Assembly (NCBI GenBank): GCA_000497125.2
Contig: CM035323.1
Coordinates: 1,000,001 to 1,064,000, forward strand
DNA: 64,000 nucleotides
Source: Spironucleus salmonicida
Taxonomy: Eukaryota > Fornicata > Diplomonadida > Hexamitidae
Direction: 5' to 3'
Position numbers and translations under genes: made by a program. The notes under the pieces were generated by a model. It was not told the DNA's origin. It did no database searches and saw only the letters and a list, made by a program, of their open reading frames with translations. Below, in pieces: positions 36,688-48,611 of this stretch (positions within the stretch are counted from its first letter, which is position 1; each line of letters begins with the position of its first letter).

Positions 36688-37137
36688 ATGACATGTGAAT
36701 TCTTTGCCACAATTGGTTGCTGCAAATATGATAATGCATGTTCACGACATCACATAGCATAAGAATCTTCAAATTTAGTGGTGATTCCTAATTTATGCCC
36801 ACTGACAAAGAGTATAGAATTGAACGAATAGTTACTTTTACAGTCTGTCAAAGAGATAGTAAGATTTGCTAGTGAAAACTCCCATATTGTAGATTTTACT
36901 GTCGCTGTGAATAATAACCATTTATATGGTACTGTATATTTACTATTTGAATCAATTATTGCAGCAAATGCATTTGTACTTAGTCTTCCCAAAGCATTTT
37001 CAGGAAAAGATATTGTGGCTAGATTTCTTCCACACAAAGTACTAAAACCTATATTCTGCAATGTAAGAAACTGTGATGGATACTTTTGTCAGAAGGTGCA
37101 TGAGAAGTTTTTTAGTCGAAAAGATATATTGGATTGA
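36688..37137 (+). CDS. U2AF1: U2AF35-like splicing factor (U2AF1), copy 1
   Basis: ATG 36688 to TGA 37135-37137 encodes 149 residues. The first zinc finger is exact: C3-x8-C12-x5-C18-x3-H22 (CCCH). An RRM-like UHM domain follows (about 45-115, with Y-G-T-V-Y-L-L-F-E as RNP1-like strand). A second CCCH begins near C-N-V-R-N-C-D-G-Y-F-C-x3-H. U2AF35 recognises the 3' splice-site AG with U2AF65. The protein is shorter than animal U2AF35 and lacks the RS tail. It starts 226 bp after the PPi-PEPCK stop on the same strand. Duplicated with the repeat unit. Confidence 0.85.
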
Positions 37138-37215
37138 AGGTATAATGATAGTATTACAAAATAGTTATTAGGAATTATTTAGTGTATACATTATAGATTT
37201 ATAGCTAATTTAATC

Positions 37216-37671
37216 TCATAAATTTAAATTACATAGGCTGATTAGTTCAATATAATTCAATAGTGACGAATTTCTAATTTAATCGAATGAATATATAGTA
37301 TATGTAATGATAAATTCTTATTATAAAGTAGGCAATAACATTATAGTATCGGCTCTATGCGGACACGAAGATGCGGCGAGGTCTATTTTTACGATACACT
37401 GGTAAATAAAGGCTGTACACATTATGGCCGTAGTTATTATAGTAAGACACTATAAATACGAGCTAGATGACGTGGTTTGGAGGGCAAACTGGGATATCCC
37501 GAGAAATAGCAAGCAGGCAGAGATTGTTCCCCCGATTGAATATATTGGGTAACCCATGTTAGCACCAGCCTCCGAAATTGACGGAAGATACGCAGCATTA
37601 TCGAATACGATTGCCACGACCAGGGTGGACACGATAGTTATCGCGAAGGACGCCAGCGCGAACTTAATCAT
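37216..37671 (-). pseudogene. Truncated Frag1/DRAM ORF with alien 3' end, copy 2
   Basis: The first 106 codons equal those of the full gene at 29533-30135. At the repeat boundary (37354) the frame continues into unrelated AT-rich sequence for about 45 codons to TGA 37218-37216. The last membrane helices are lost, so a working transporter-like protein is unlikely, although a 151-residue chimera could be translated. Confidence 0.7.
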
Positions 37672-40349
37672 TTTAGGGCAAAAAAGGATAAATACATATT
37701 ATGTTATATCAAAAATGTAAATTAAAAAAATGTTAGTTTAGTTGATAGCCGCTTGAACTTACGCGGATATTTAATATTATTAATATTTAGATTATCTATT
37801 ATCTGGTGTAATACACACTTATAATTATAGTCGGTTTATATATAACATAATTTTTACACGTGTTAGATTATTAATTAAAATCATAGATATTGAATTGGTA
37901 TCATAGTAATAATAATGGAAGCGAAAAATCATAACAGAAAGTATGAAACTGTATTATTGCATATATTTATAATTACATAGTTTATTGATAAAATTTTAGA
38001 GATACAGTTTTAGATATAGCTAAATTAAGCAACTATATTTTGTATTAGAAACTCTTACCATAAAAAAATCTAACGTTTTATAATTAATTAGTTAATTTTA
38101 TTTTTGTTAAATATAAATTGATTTTTATGTCTTTTATTGTGAATAGAATAGTAGCATATCTTCTGTATGTTCCAAGAATTATTAATTATTTTCCAAGCAT
38201 ATGCGGAAATAAACTGCAATAGAATCCCTACTACCAAGTTTTTGTTTTGATACGTATGCGTTAACCTATTTTCTTTTGTATTTTAGATGGAATGATTACT
38301 TGTATTAAAATTAGAAATATGTTTATTATTACTGTATGATCACTAATTAAACTTTTGAAAGTGAGTAGTTTAGGCACTTTTATTTCGTTATAAACCATTA
38401 TAAGTAAATTTAAGATTTATAATCCAGTGCCAATTACCAGATATTTTTATAGTTTTAATAAAAATGTTCTTGTTTCAATATCTAAATTAAAACTGGTAGT
38501 AACATTAAATATCAAAACATATTTAAACTAAATGAGGAATATTTAAGTTAATGGGAAAAATTAAAAAATTGTGTTTAATATTACAAATTTTCTTTAAATA
38601 TTTTAACGAGTAAATAAAGGAATTTAAGGTAAATAGAAGTTTTATAATTACTGTAATTACGATCCTTCACTAATTGCACGAAAAAACAACCATTATAGTG
38701 ATTATTTCTATGTATAGTGTATATTAAACTTAAATTAATATGTTTAGACTAAAATACTATTTATAAATATTTTCGTAATATGAAGAGTATAATCAAATTA
38801 TAGTCGAATGGATTGATGGAAGATGTATTTTTATTTATCATCATTAACTTTTATATTAAATTACAGCATTTACCATAAAAATTATATTATTGTATAATTG
38901 CAATTAACTTTTTGCGATATAATATATAGATATAAAATTTTAAAAGTAGCATAACATAATGTATTTTGATAAGGTGGTATAAAGGAATTCATACCAAACT
39001 GAAGACTAGATTGAGTTAACTAGTTTCTTATATGTATGTATAATTTCATCATTTAACACAACTGAATTTTCAATACTAATAAACTAGTCATGTTTATTTT
39101 AAACTATTATTATATATTATACTTTTGTTTAAAATTAAATATAAAATGAAATTTTATCACTGTTTAAAATTGTATCTTTAGAAAATAATTATAATTATCT
39201 CTTCATTTCATAGTTTATTTTTCTATTCTGTAATATTGTATTAGTAAGAGATCTTAATTAATTTTAAATTTATGTCCGCCTAAAATAGAGATAGTTTTTG
39301 AACATTAATTTAAATGTAATTATCTGCTCATATTTCGATGATACTGAAATTAACAAATATTCTAGAGAAAATATAATCACACTATATATCTAAATACTTG
39401 ATTTAATTGACTATAGTATGTAAATGCTAGTTTATAAAATTTATTGAGTATACTTACATGCAATATTTATTAGGATCTATACTCATTATTTAAAAAATTA
39501 TATATACTATAGAATTTTATAATAAATTAAATGCACCATCAATTAATACATAAAGTTTTGCTAAAGATGATATTATTTTAGATTAAATGCTTATTTCCAT
39601 TAAATTTAAAGAAATCTACAAAGTTTATTTTATCAATTTATAGTAAAAGTATTATAGACATGTATTCTATTTCAGTTCGTATGTTTCAGATTTATTATAA
39701 TGTAATATTTTTAATTAGAAATCAACAAAAAAATAATATGTAGCCGATTATTATAAAGTTGTAGTCTAAACCAACGATTTACCAATTATGCTTTTAATAT
39801 ATTAATAGATGATTTACTGTTGAGTATAAAGGTTCTATATTATTTATCCCTATTTTATTGTTATATTACTTGATAATATTTTACATTTTAAAGATGTATT
39901 ATAGTAGAATACTATTATTTTTTACTTTTGAGTGCTAACCAGATTTAAATTACTATTTGTAAGATATCAGAGTTTCTATGAATATTGTATCTGATTATTA
40001 TCTCAAAATTTATGAACCACTTGAAAAACGAAGCAAGAACCATTAAAGATAAATTTAAAACTAGATGCATGATAATACAGAATAAAATATATACAATACT
40101 GGTTCTTCATTGTATAGTCTAATATAATGTTGTATATTTTTTATTATGTATATACAATTGTTTTTAGGTTCAGTTATTGATTAATTTAATAAACTATTAA
40201 AATAAATATATTGATTATAAATTCTTTGACGTAAGTATAGCAGAATATGATTTGATATTTGTTAAGTGATAAACCACAATATAGTAGCAAGATATACAGT
40301 ATATAATAATGTGTGTATACAATAAATCAAATCTATACTTTTCATAAAA
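37672..40349. other. 2.7-kb AT-rich region in unit 2
   Basis: Copy of 30136-32813. Nothing coding or structural is seen. Confidence 0.5.
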
Positions 40350-43300
40350 ATGGAGCTATCTGAATCACTCTTTAACCACTATAGTTAAAAGCAGGCTCAC
40401 CATATCCTTGAGGCTAAGTTGGGCTTAGTTAAGGGAGACCTTTCTTAGAATAAAGATCTTATTCACGAGTACATCAATCTCAAACTTTTGACACTTGGTT
40501 AGAAGCCAATAATTTCAGGCGAATCTGTTATTATGACTCCTGGAGGATCAAAATAGCGAATTGAAGTTTCTGTTGCATAAATTGCATAGGATCTTATCCA
40601 ACAGCTAAAAGCCTCCCCTGAGAGAATGGCCCCTGTTGATGAACGAATCACCAGCTTCCTCACTAAGGAATTCCCAAAGGCTTCTCTTAAGCTACCTGCA
40701 GGTGGAGAGACGTTCTCAATTGATCGTGCTGGAGTTGCTTTTGAACTTTCGACACCTCATGATTCCTAATATTATTCTGCTGATGGTAATCTTAATATCA
40801 GAATCCCCTAAGGCCTTCTTTCCAACCCAAAGTCGGACAAGCGTTCCACTGTTGGAACGTTCCACGTAGGAGAATCATCCACATCTATCCCCTTTGACAA
40901 ACTTGCTGTTCCCAAACACACTGTAGAGTTTATGCTTAAAAGTGCTCTTAACCCTCCTAAAAAGTCTCTTGAACTACCATTCACCGCTTCTCTACCAGAG
41001 TCAGATCGTACTCATTGCTGGACGTCTGTTTATTGTTGTCCACCAGTCATTCCAGGTATTGGATCTTAGTCTAAGGCATATACCCAGAAACACATGGACG
41101 TTAGATATTTTGCTCCTGCCGCCTTTGTTGCTAATTTAGGTTTTGTGGAATAGATCTTTTCTAACAGAGGAAATCCTACTGTAAATGACTTATTAACTAC
41201 CTAGCCAGAATTGCACTCAGGTGTTTCTGCTATTATTATTCTTGCTCCCCATCTTGTTAGTACAAAGAAAAAAGAATGTGGCTTACCTCATTTCGATTAG
41301 GCCACTGAACGCTAGAAACGCGATGGAATGTGCTGGAAGGATGAAAATGAGCTTTACAATGGTGGAAAGCCGTTCAAGCTTACATATAGAAGCCAGACTG
41401 ATGGTGTAGTTGTATCTATCCTTGCTGATACCTATTTTGGATATAGTAAGAAAGAAATAAAGACTATGATCAGTTTTGCTTGTAATATTAGAGGTTTCAG
41501 CCAAGAAGAGCATGCCGGCGGCTGTTATACGTGCCCTGCTTATAGCTGGGGTAGAAGCTTTAGAAGCTCTGACTCAAGAGTAGGCTTGTATAATAATGCA
41601 CAACATGTCGAAAGTGTGAGCGATTTCACTGCCAAGAAAACAAAAGAGTAATCTGAGCGCACACTGACACACACTTTTGCTGAGATGAAGGAGCTTCTTG
41701 GTGGAAAGGCTACTTATGATCAATAGAAAGGATATTTGATTGATAAGAGTTTTAAAAATGTTATTTATCTCCCAGAATATGTTAATATCGAACTTTCTGA
41801 TAGAAATGTTACATATAAGCATCCTGATACCAATGAGACATTAACTATGAAGATCAGTTCAGAGACTGTATATGTTTTACCAAATGGTTATTAAATGCAG
41901 CTTTAACGTCACCCAGTCACAAAGTAGTGGATGATTGTTGGTACACTACCCACCACCAAATTTTTATACAAACCTTCATCTGTTTCAGGATCAGGAAAAT
42001 CAGAGTTAAGTAAATCTATAATGGATGCAGTCACATCGGGTCCATTCTTTTGCAAGAATTTCAAAGATATGATGGATGGTGCAGAAAAAGTCCTTACTGG
42101 TAACTTCAACTAACGTTTCCGCCCAGAATTCTAAGACTAGTATAAATCTAAGAGTGGAATGTCTAGGCATATATTAGCAGCGGAACGTACTATAGGTTCA
42201 GTTATATAGTTACTTACCATATAGGAAAAGTACACCGAAGATTACAATAAATGGCTTTCATCATTTGACTAAGATATAATAGCATTTATTTTCGTACTCA
42301 AGTCAATGTATAGACCTTCATGGGGAGATTATGAAGATTCTAAATCTTGGAGAGCACACTTCTCTATTGATGTTGTTAATGGTTCTGAAGGATATGCTCT
42401 TAAATGTTAGGGGGTTGAAATTTAATCTAACTATCTTCGTGTAGGTATGGAGAATGGTAACTGGCGTAAATTTAGACTCAGATAAGATTTCTTCCCAGGT
42501 GTACGTTTCCAAAATAATGATGATATTGCGGTATCTCTTACTATTCCAGGAGAATAGCTAAACAATCTCACACATTCTGGCTAGTTTTGTACTGATCGTT
42601 CATACAAGCTTACCTCTAACTGCGAGTATAGGTATTTCTAAAGACCAGACGATGCAGTGCACCCAGGTGTTGATAAAAAGTGTGAAAATGATCTTTCCGA
42701 AACCTAAGGAAGAACATTCATCAGTAATTTTGAGCCAATTCCTAGAGAATAGGTTTAAGAGATTGCACAGGATGTTATGACTCTTGAAAAGTATTCTACC
42801 AGCATGCAAAACTTTATCAAGGACTTCTCGTCATCTGAGAAGTTTGGAGAATTTGATAATTGCGTTATTTCTAGCGAGTTTAGAATTACTGACCCTGCTA
42901 AAGGTACGAGAACAGCTAATGTTAGATATTTATAAACCAGAGACGAACTTTTATACAGAGACGTTCAACTTGATAAGTATATGATAGAAATTCGTAATAG
43001 ACTCGCCAGAAATATTCCATTTTCTGCACCTGTGCCTCTACCTGTTGATGTTTACGTTCCTGGAAGAAGACTTAATACCGTTGATCCTAAAAACTCAAAG
43101 ATACGCCCACTCTCAGTATATAACCCAGTTCATTATCAACCAATCCCACTTCTCATTTTAGATGTTATGACGTCAATGTCTGGTAAGTCTCCATCAACTA
43201 CTGGCTCTGGCTCACTTGAGGGAGCCCTTACTAAAGGTCCTTTCAATAATCTTCTTCCTGCACTTGACATAAATTATTTTGCTCTTTCTCTTATGTTATC

Positions 43301-43997
43301 TACTGATCCAGTTCTCAGTACTGCTGCTGGAAATATCGGTAGAAAATTAAAGATTGATCATGATATTACATTAATCATCCCTGATATTGTTTCTAGAATG
43401 ACTAGTAGTGAATTAAATATTGATAACCTGATAGCTGGAGGTTTCCTTGAGAAGGTTAAAGATTTTGAACACAAGGGTCAAAAGGTACCTGCTTCAATTC
43501 TCGGTTATAGAATAACCCAATCTTTCGTAAGAACTTATTTCTCCCGTATATTTGATCATGTTGGCGGCATTTTCACTGAAGAACACTTAAGACCTGAACT
43601 TCAATCTATTGATGAGTTTGCTGACGGTGTCATGTTTATCTGGGAAAATATTTGTGGATAAGTCTCCGACTATTATAAAGATGGTTCATTCGAACAACTT
43701 ATTCCTCCTCTCCAAACTCTTCTCTAAATTGTTTAGAACGGCGGAACATATAACAATTTGACTGTAGATTCTCCAGAGTTCCTTGCTGAATTCAAGAGAG
43801 CTAATGTTATTAATTCACCATGGTATAAATAAAGACTTATTTAAGCCCAGAGAAATGAAATTTAACTTCTTTAAGACAAGATTTCTAAAGTTGGCGGTGC
43901 TGATCTCAAAGAGAGACTCGAATATGTAAGAAGCGAGAAATATCTTTAAGATATTAATGGAAGCCTTGGTGTCCACGTTTTTAACGAGGAAGAGTGA
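40350..43997 (+). CDS. Probable PPi-PEPCK, copy 2
   Basis: Same 1215-residue protein as 32814-36461. Every reported sub-ORF product in this copy is identical, so both genes are intact and should raise dosage if the duplication is real in the organism. Start, P-loop and TGA lie exactly 7,536 bp downstream. Confidence 0.6.
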
Positions 43998-44223
43998 TGA
44001 CTTCTAATTTTTATATTTTAGTTACGTATTTTAAGAATTTTTGAACATCTATTTTCACACCCCTTATATTAATTTATATTATAAAATATAGGACGAAACA
44101 AAGATGCATTAGACTGGACCGATGATAATACACTATTTTGGGAATCGAAGTGACACATGATTATAAATATTTTAAATAGAGGCAACACTATTTAATATTA
44201 TATTTAATCGACTATTGAGAAGA

Positions 44224-44673
44224 ATGACATGTGAATTCTTTGCCACAATTGGTTGCTGCAAATATGATAATGCATGTTCACGACATCACATAGCATAAGA
44301 ATCTTCAAATTTAGTGGTGATTCCTAATTTATGCCCACTGACAAAGAGTATAGAATTGAACGAATAGTTACTTTTACAGTCTGTCAAAGAGATAGTAAGA
44401 TTTGCTAGTGAAAACTCCCATATTGTAGATTTTACTGTCGCTGTGAATAATAACCATTTATATGGTACTGTATATTTACTATTTGAATCAATTATTGCAG
44501 CAAATGCATTTGTACTTAGTCTTCCCAAAGCATTTTCAGGAAAAGATATTGTGGCTAGATTTCTTCCACACAAAGTACTAAAACCTATATTCTGCAATGT
44601 AAGAAACTGTGATGGATACTTTTGTCAGAAGGTGCATGAGAAGTTTTTTAGTCGAAAAGATATATTGGATTGA
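44224..44673 (+). CDS. U2AF1: U2AF35-like splicing factor, copy 2
   Basis: Identical in protein to the gene at 36688-37137, with intact CCCH-UHM-CCCH layout and the same spacing from the PPi-PEPCK stop. Confidence 0.85.
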
Positions 44674-44751
44674 AGGTATAATGATAGTATTACAAAATAG
44701 TTATTAGGAATTATTTAGTGTATACATTATAGATTTATAGCTAATTTAATC

Positions 44752-45207
44752 TCATAAATTTAAATTACATAGGCTGATTAGTTCAATATAATTCAATAGT
44801 GACGAATTTCTAATTTAATCGAATGAATATATAGTATATGTAATGATAAATTCTTATTATAAAGTAGGCAATAACATTATAGTATCGGCTCTATGCGGAC
44901 ACGAAGATGCGGCGAGGTCTATTTTTACGATACACTGGTAAATAAAGGCTGTACACATTATGGCCGTAGTTATTATAGTAAGACACTATAAATACGAGCT
45001 AGATGACGTGGTTTGGAGGGCAAACTGGGATATCCCGAGAAATAGCAAGCAGGCAGAGATTGTTCCCCCGATTGAATATATTGGGTAACCCATGTTAGCA
45101 CCAGCCTCCGAAATTGACGGAAGATACGCAGCATTATCGAATACGATTGCCACGACCAGGGTGGACACGATGGTTATCGCGAAGGACGCCAGCGCGAACT
45201 TAATCAT
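44752..45207 (-). pseudogene. Truncated Frag1/DRAM ORF, copy 3
   Basis: Same 151-codon chimeric frame as 37216-37671, but its upstream flank differs. Identity to the other copies stops right at the start codon (after about 45209), where unrelated AT-rich sequence begins. One silent difference (G at 45172 against A in the other two) separates it from copies 1 and 2. Confidence 0.7.
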
Positions 45208-45209
45208 TT
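44890..45209. repeat. Partial third repeat: the 320-bp GC-rich patch only
   Basis: This copy contains just the patch from the repeat start to the Frag1/DRAM start codon. It is GC-richer than both flanks, and both edges of the homology coincide with composition changes. Confidence 0.9.
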
Positions 45210-45508
45210 TAAGTTAATATTTTAACTGCAACAAAATATAATTGTTATTATATTTAGGTTTCAATATATTTATTTCATTTTTAAGATATATTAATTCAAT
45301 ATTAGTAGAATCTAAAAAATATCAGAAATTACAAATCATTGCATGAACATATATTCTTTACTTACTTAAATATAATTATTATCTATTTTATATCCGATAA
45401 CCTTATTCATTTACTAAACACCCAATCTGATAATATTTTGCAAGTACGCTTTAAACTATTATCTTTTCTATATAATTACAAGAATCTAATAAATATTATA
45501 CCATTAGT

Positions 45509-46795
45509 ATGATAAATTAATCCACCTTCCATCGCTCAATCTACAATACACTCCATATGACTTGCTCTTCAATTCCAGGATGTGCTCTTTGCAATCCTTA
45601 AAATCCTCTACTCTGCACCAAATGTGATAATTTCCTTCTTCCAAATGCAGAAAATTCTTTTTGCGAATGCACAAAAGGTTCTTCAAAAGCATGCAGTTTT
45701 GGATAGAATTGTGCTAAGATAGAAAGAATTTGCATTGATTTTAATATATGCTATGGTATTTTAGGGTGCAAAATATGCGATTTTACAAACTTTTCAAAAT
45801 GTGGAGAGTGTGTTACTGGTTTTTTTGTTAGTGAAACTGGAGAAAAATGTATAAGTTTGGAAGGGTGCAAAGAGGTAGAAAATTGCATTAAATGCGATGA
45901 ATCTAACATTAAAAAATGCAGTAAATGTAGAAATTAGTTGTAAGTTATAGAAAATAAATGCAGCTGCTTTGGTCAAAATTGCTTAGATTAAGAAATTTGT
46001 TCATTTTCATTAAAAAAATGTTTACCAGTTAAGTATTGTCTAGATAAGGTATAATAGTGTACGTAATGTGATTTAGCCGATAGTTATAATTGTGCAAAAT
46101 GTTCAGAGTCTTTCTACTTAAATAATTAATTTTGCTTACCATTGACTCCTTGTTAACATATTTCAAACTGTATTGCATGTGATCCTATCTCCACAAATTT
46201 ATGCAATAAATGTTCCAATGGTTTAACAATTTCTCCATTAAAAGCAACATGTGAATGCGAACGGAGCACTGGAACTCCATGCTAGTTAGGTTTCTCTTGT
46301 GTTAAGCATTTACATTCATGTCAGATATAAAACTCTTGCTAAATTTGGCCTTTTGGAGTAGCTAATTGTAAAGTTTGTAGTTAAGCAGAACCTAGAATTT
46401 GTCATTAATGTGAAGATAGTTATTAACTAAGCTTAGACTAGTTAAAGTGTTATAAGCAAGGTGAATGTTTTAGTATTTCTGGATGTGTAGAATGTGTATG
46501 GTATGAGGGAGATAGGTGTGCAAAGTGCTAGAAAGGGTTTTTAGTTGGTGAGATGGGAAGAACATGTTTGTGTGGAGGAAAGAAATGCACAGGAAGTGGA
46601 AAATTTAGGACTAACTAGGGCTGTAGTTTTGGAGTTTGCTACTATGAAGTTTTACTTTGGTAAATTTTGTTTGGAGTTAGTATTGTATTGCTTTCAGGGT
46701 TACTATGTATTTTGCTGTGGCGGTACTTATACAATAAAATAAATCATGAAAAAGAAGGATAGAGGTTAATTGGAGTATAGTTGTAAGAATAATGA
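45509..46795 (+). CDS. High-cysteine membrane protein (VSP/CRMP-like)
   Basis: ATG 45509 to TGA 46793-46795 gives 428 residues. More than 50 Cys are spread as C-x2-C and related pairs through the ectodomain (about 20-370), the pattern of diplomonad variant-specific and cysteine-rich membrane proteins. A single C-terminal membrane helix (about 385-408, I-L-F-G-V-S-I-V-L-L) is followed by a short basic then polar tail, as in giardial HCMPs. These proteins coat the surface and protect or vary it. No convincing signal peptide follows the first Met, and a TGA near 45429 blocks upstream extension, so the N-terminus may be mis-assembled or lost. An internal Met 16 codons later is an alternative start. 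Confidence 0.8.
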
Positions 46796-46904
46796 GGAAA
46801 TTACACCATATAAATGATAATGAGAAATATTAATTCTGAAGTTTTACATATTATTATTACCTAGTATAATTATTATATATTATTATATTAAAAAGTTTAT
46901 TAGA

Positions 46905-48251
46905 ATGATAAGAAATATTATATTAAACGCATTCTGCTTTCTGCGATCATTATTATATACACAATTGAAATATACACCTTATTAGTCAGCATAAACACAT
47001 TTAAAAGCAGCATAACGTTAACTTTATAATAGGCTGACAAAACTTTAGCTAGAATAATGTCCACTTATCGCATTTGATTTTGGCACAATACTTATTAAGT
47101 TGGTAATTTTTATCCCTTAAAATATTACTTTTTCTATAAATAAATAATTCACAAAATTTGTTTAGAATAATCTAGGATACTAATCTTCCTCAATATAAGG
47201 GAGCTTCATTTTTCTATAATTTGCATCGAAAGATTTTGATAATTTTCTACACTTCCTAAATTTTCATAATTTCCCCCTCTAAAATGATAAAGTTATGCGA
47301 TGCACTGGGGAATAAGCTGTTTATTTCGCACAAAAAGTAATTTTAAAAACAAAGTTTGAGTAATTTTAAAACTATTCTATTCATGACTGTTTGCGTAACG
47401 GATTGAAATTTAATTGCTCTTTAAAGCTTTCAGAGTAATTTTATCATAGTATTTTACCAGATTAGGCAATCTTGGAAAATTAACGATAAACCTAATGGAT
47501 TTCTGCTTAAAATTAAGATTAACGAGTAAGTTTCTTGCAGCAAATAACATTTCCAGCACTGTGTGTGGATATCGGAAGTTAATTCACAGTATATAAATTA
47601 TCGCTAGAAAGTTATGAGATAATTGCTCAATACCCACTTGGAGGTGGTGCATTTCTAGGCATTTCATAGCTCTTATATCCGAATACTACTTACGAAAATT
47701 TTTAAGAACAAATTAGTCAGGCAATCCCAAATAATGTAGACCTAACCGTCGGGGATATTTATGGGGGTAATTATGTTTCAACAAATTTAAATTCAAACTT
47801 GCTTGCAGCTTGTTTCGGAAAGTAAATAGATACTTTTTCTACTGAGAACAATTCTGATTCTTAAGATTAACTTATTCAGGAAATTAAGTGCTCAGTTGAT
47901 TACCAAGCCTCATTGCTTCGCATGATATCTATAAATATTGGGCATATTTCTGCTAAACATGCTGTTATAGAAGCTTGTAAGAGCACATTTTTTGTAGGTG
48001 GATTTTTAGATCAAAAACTTGCTATGCAGAATTTGGCATGGGCATTTAATGTGTATAGTGGAAATAATGCAATTTTTGTTTAGCATGGAGCAGTTTTATG
48101 TTGCTTAGGAGCTTTATTTGGTAATTAATAAGAATATGTTATTGATGACAGTGATGACGTTGTTAAAATGGTAAATATTATTAGTTAATAAACTGAAATG
48201 AAAGTAGAGATTATTAATTATGAATTAGAGAGTCTATAGGAGAGTGATTGA
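46905..48251 (+). CDS. PANK: Type II (eukaryotic) pantothenate kinase
   Basis: ATG 46905 to TGA 48249-48251 encodes 448 residues. The PanK-II core is clear: A-F-D-F-G-T-I-L-I-K-L near residue 50 (phosphate-1 loop of the ASKHA fold), G-G-G-A-F-L-G, then D-L-T-V-G-D-I-Y-G-G near 260, S-I-N-I-G-H-I-S near 335, and F-F-V-G-G-F near 355. It phosphorylates pantothenate with ATP, the first and rate-setting step of CoA synthesis, usually with feedback by acyl-CoA. About 45 residues before the core are basic, hydrophobic and almost free of acids, resembling an organelle-targeting presequence. A start closer to the core is not available in frame. It is convergent with the small gene at 48411. Confidence 0.88.
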
Positions 48252-48410
48252 AACATATACTTAAAACATCTATACTAATGATTTAATCAAAAAATTGTAT
48301 TTAACTCGGAAAGTGGTTCGTTTTCTTTATATTATTTAGAAATAAATGAAGCTAATAATTATATCAAATATACATATAAACAATACACCATAATAATGAT
48401 AACAGTAATG

Positions 48411-48611
48411 TCACTTTGCTGCTTAAACTTTGGCGATTGCAGAGGTGCAAATCTTTTTAAATTCTGCCATGGTAAGTCCATCTTTAGCTTCTGCTACAAT
48501 TTCTTCATAAACTTCTTATGGTACCTTATCCTTATACATCTTTTCAGCGAAAGCTTTAAGCTCTGTTGACGTTATAACACTCTATATCTTTTTAGTAATA
48601 CCACTACCCAT
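48411..48611 (-). CDS. Small acylation-motif protein, 66 aa
   Basis: ATG 48611-48609 to TGA 48413-48411 encodes 66 residues beginning M-G-S-G-I-T-K-K, a good N-myristoylation context (Gly2, Ser/Gly, Lys7-8). The remainder is helical, alternating Lys and Glu (A-F-A-E-K-M-Y-K-D-K). I recognise no family. A small membrane-associated helical protein is the most that can be said. Two in-frame TAR codons support the alternative code. Confidence 0.6.

Larger units (their letters stand above)
29818..37353. repeat. Tandem duplication, unit 1 (7,536 bp)
   Basis: Sequence from 29818 is repeated directly from 37354 with a constant offset of 7,536 bp. ORF products, non-coding DNA and stop positions in the two units match exactly wherever I compared them. 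The unit starts with the 320-bp 5' patch of the Frag1/DRAM gene, then has an AT-rich gap, the PPi-PEPCK gene, the U2AF35 gene and a short 3' flank. Confidence 0.93.
37354..44889. repeat. Tandem duplication, unit 2 (7,536 bp)
   Basis: Direct copy of 29818-37353. The junction with unit 1 is marked by the change from the flank ending ...tatcgg c to the patch starting tctatgcgg. Unit 2 ends at the same flank and meets a third copy of the patch at 44890. Confidence 0.93.

Noticed and set aside
48411-48611. EF-hand in the 66-aa protein
   Set aside because: Acidic residues are present but no D-x-D-x-D/N-G loop can be aligned.
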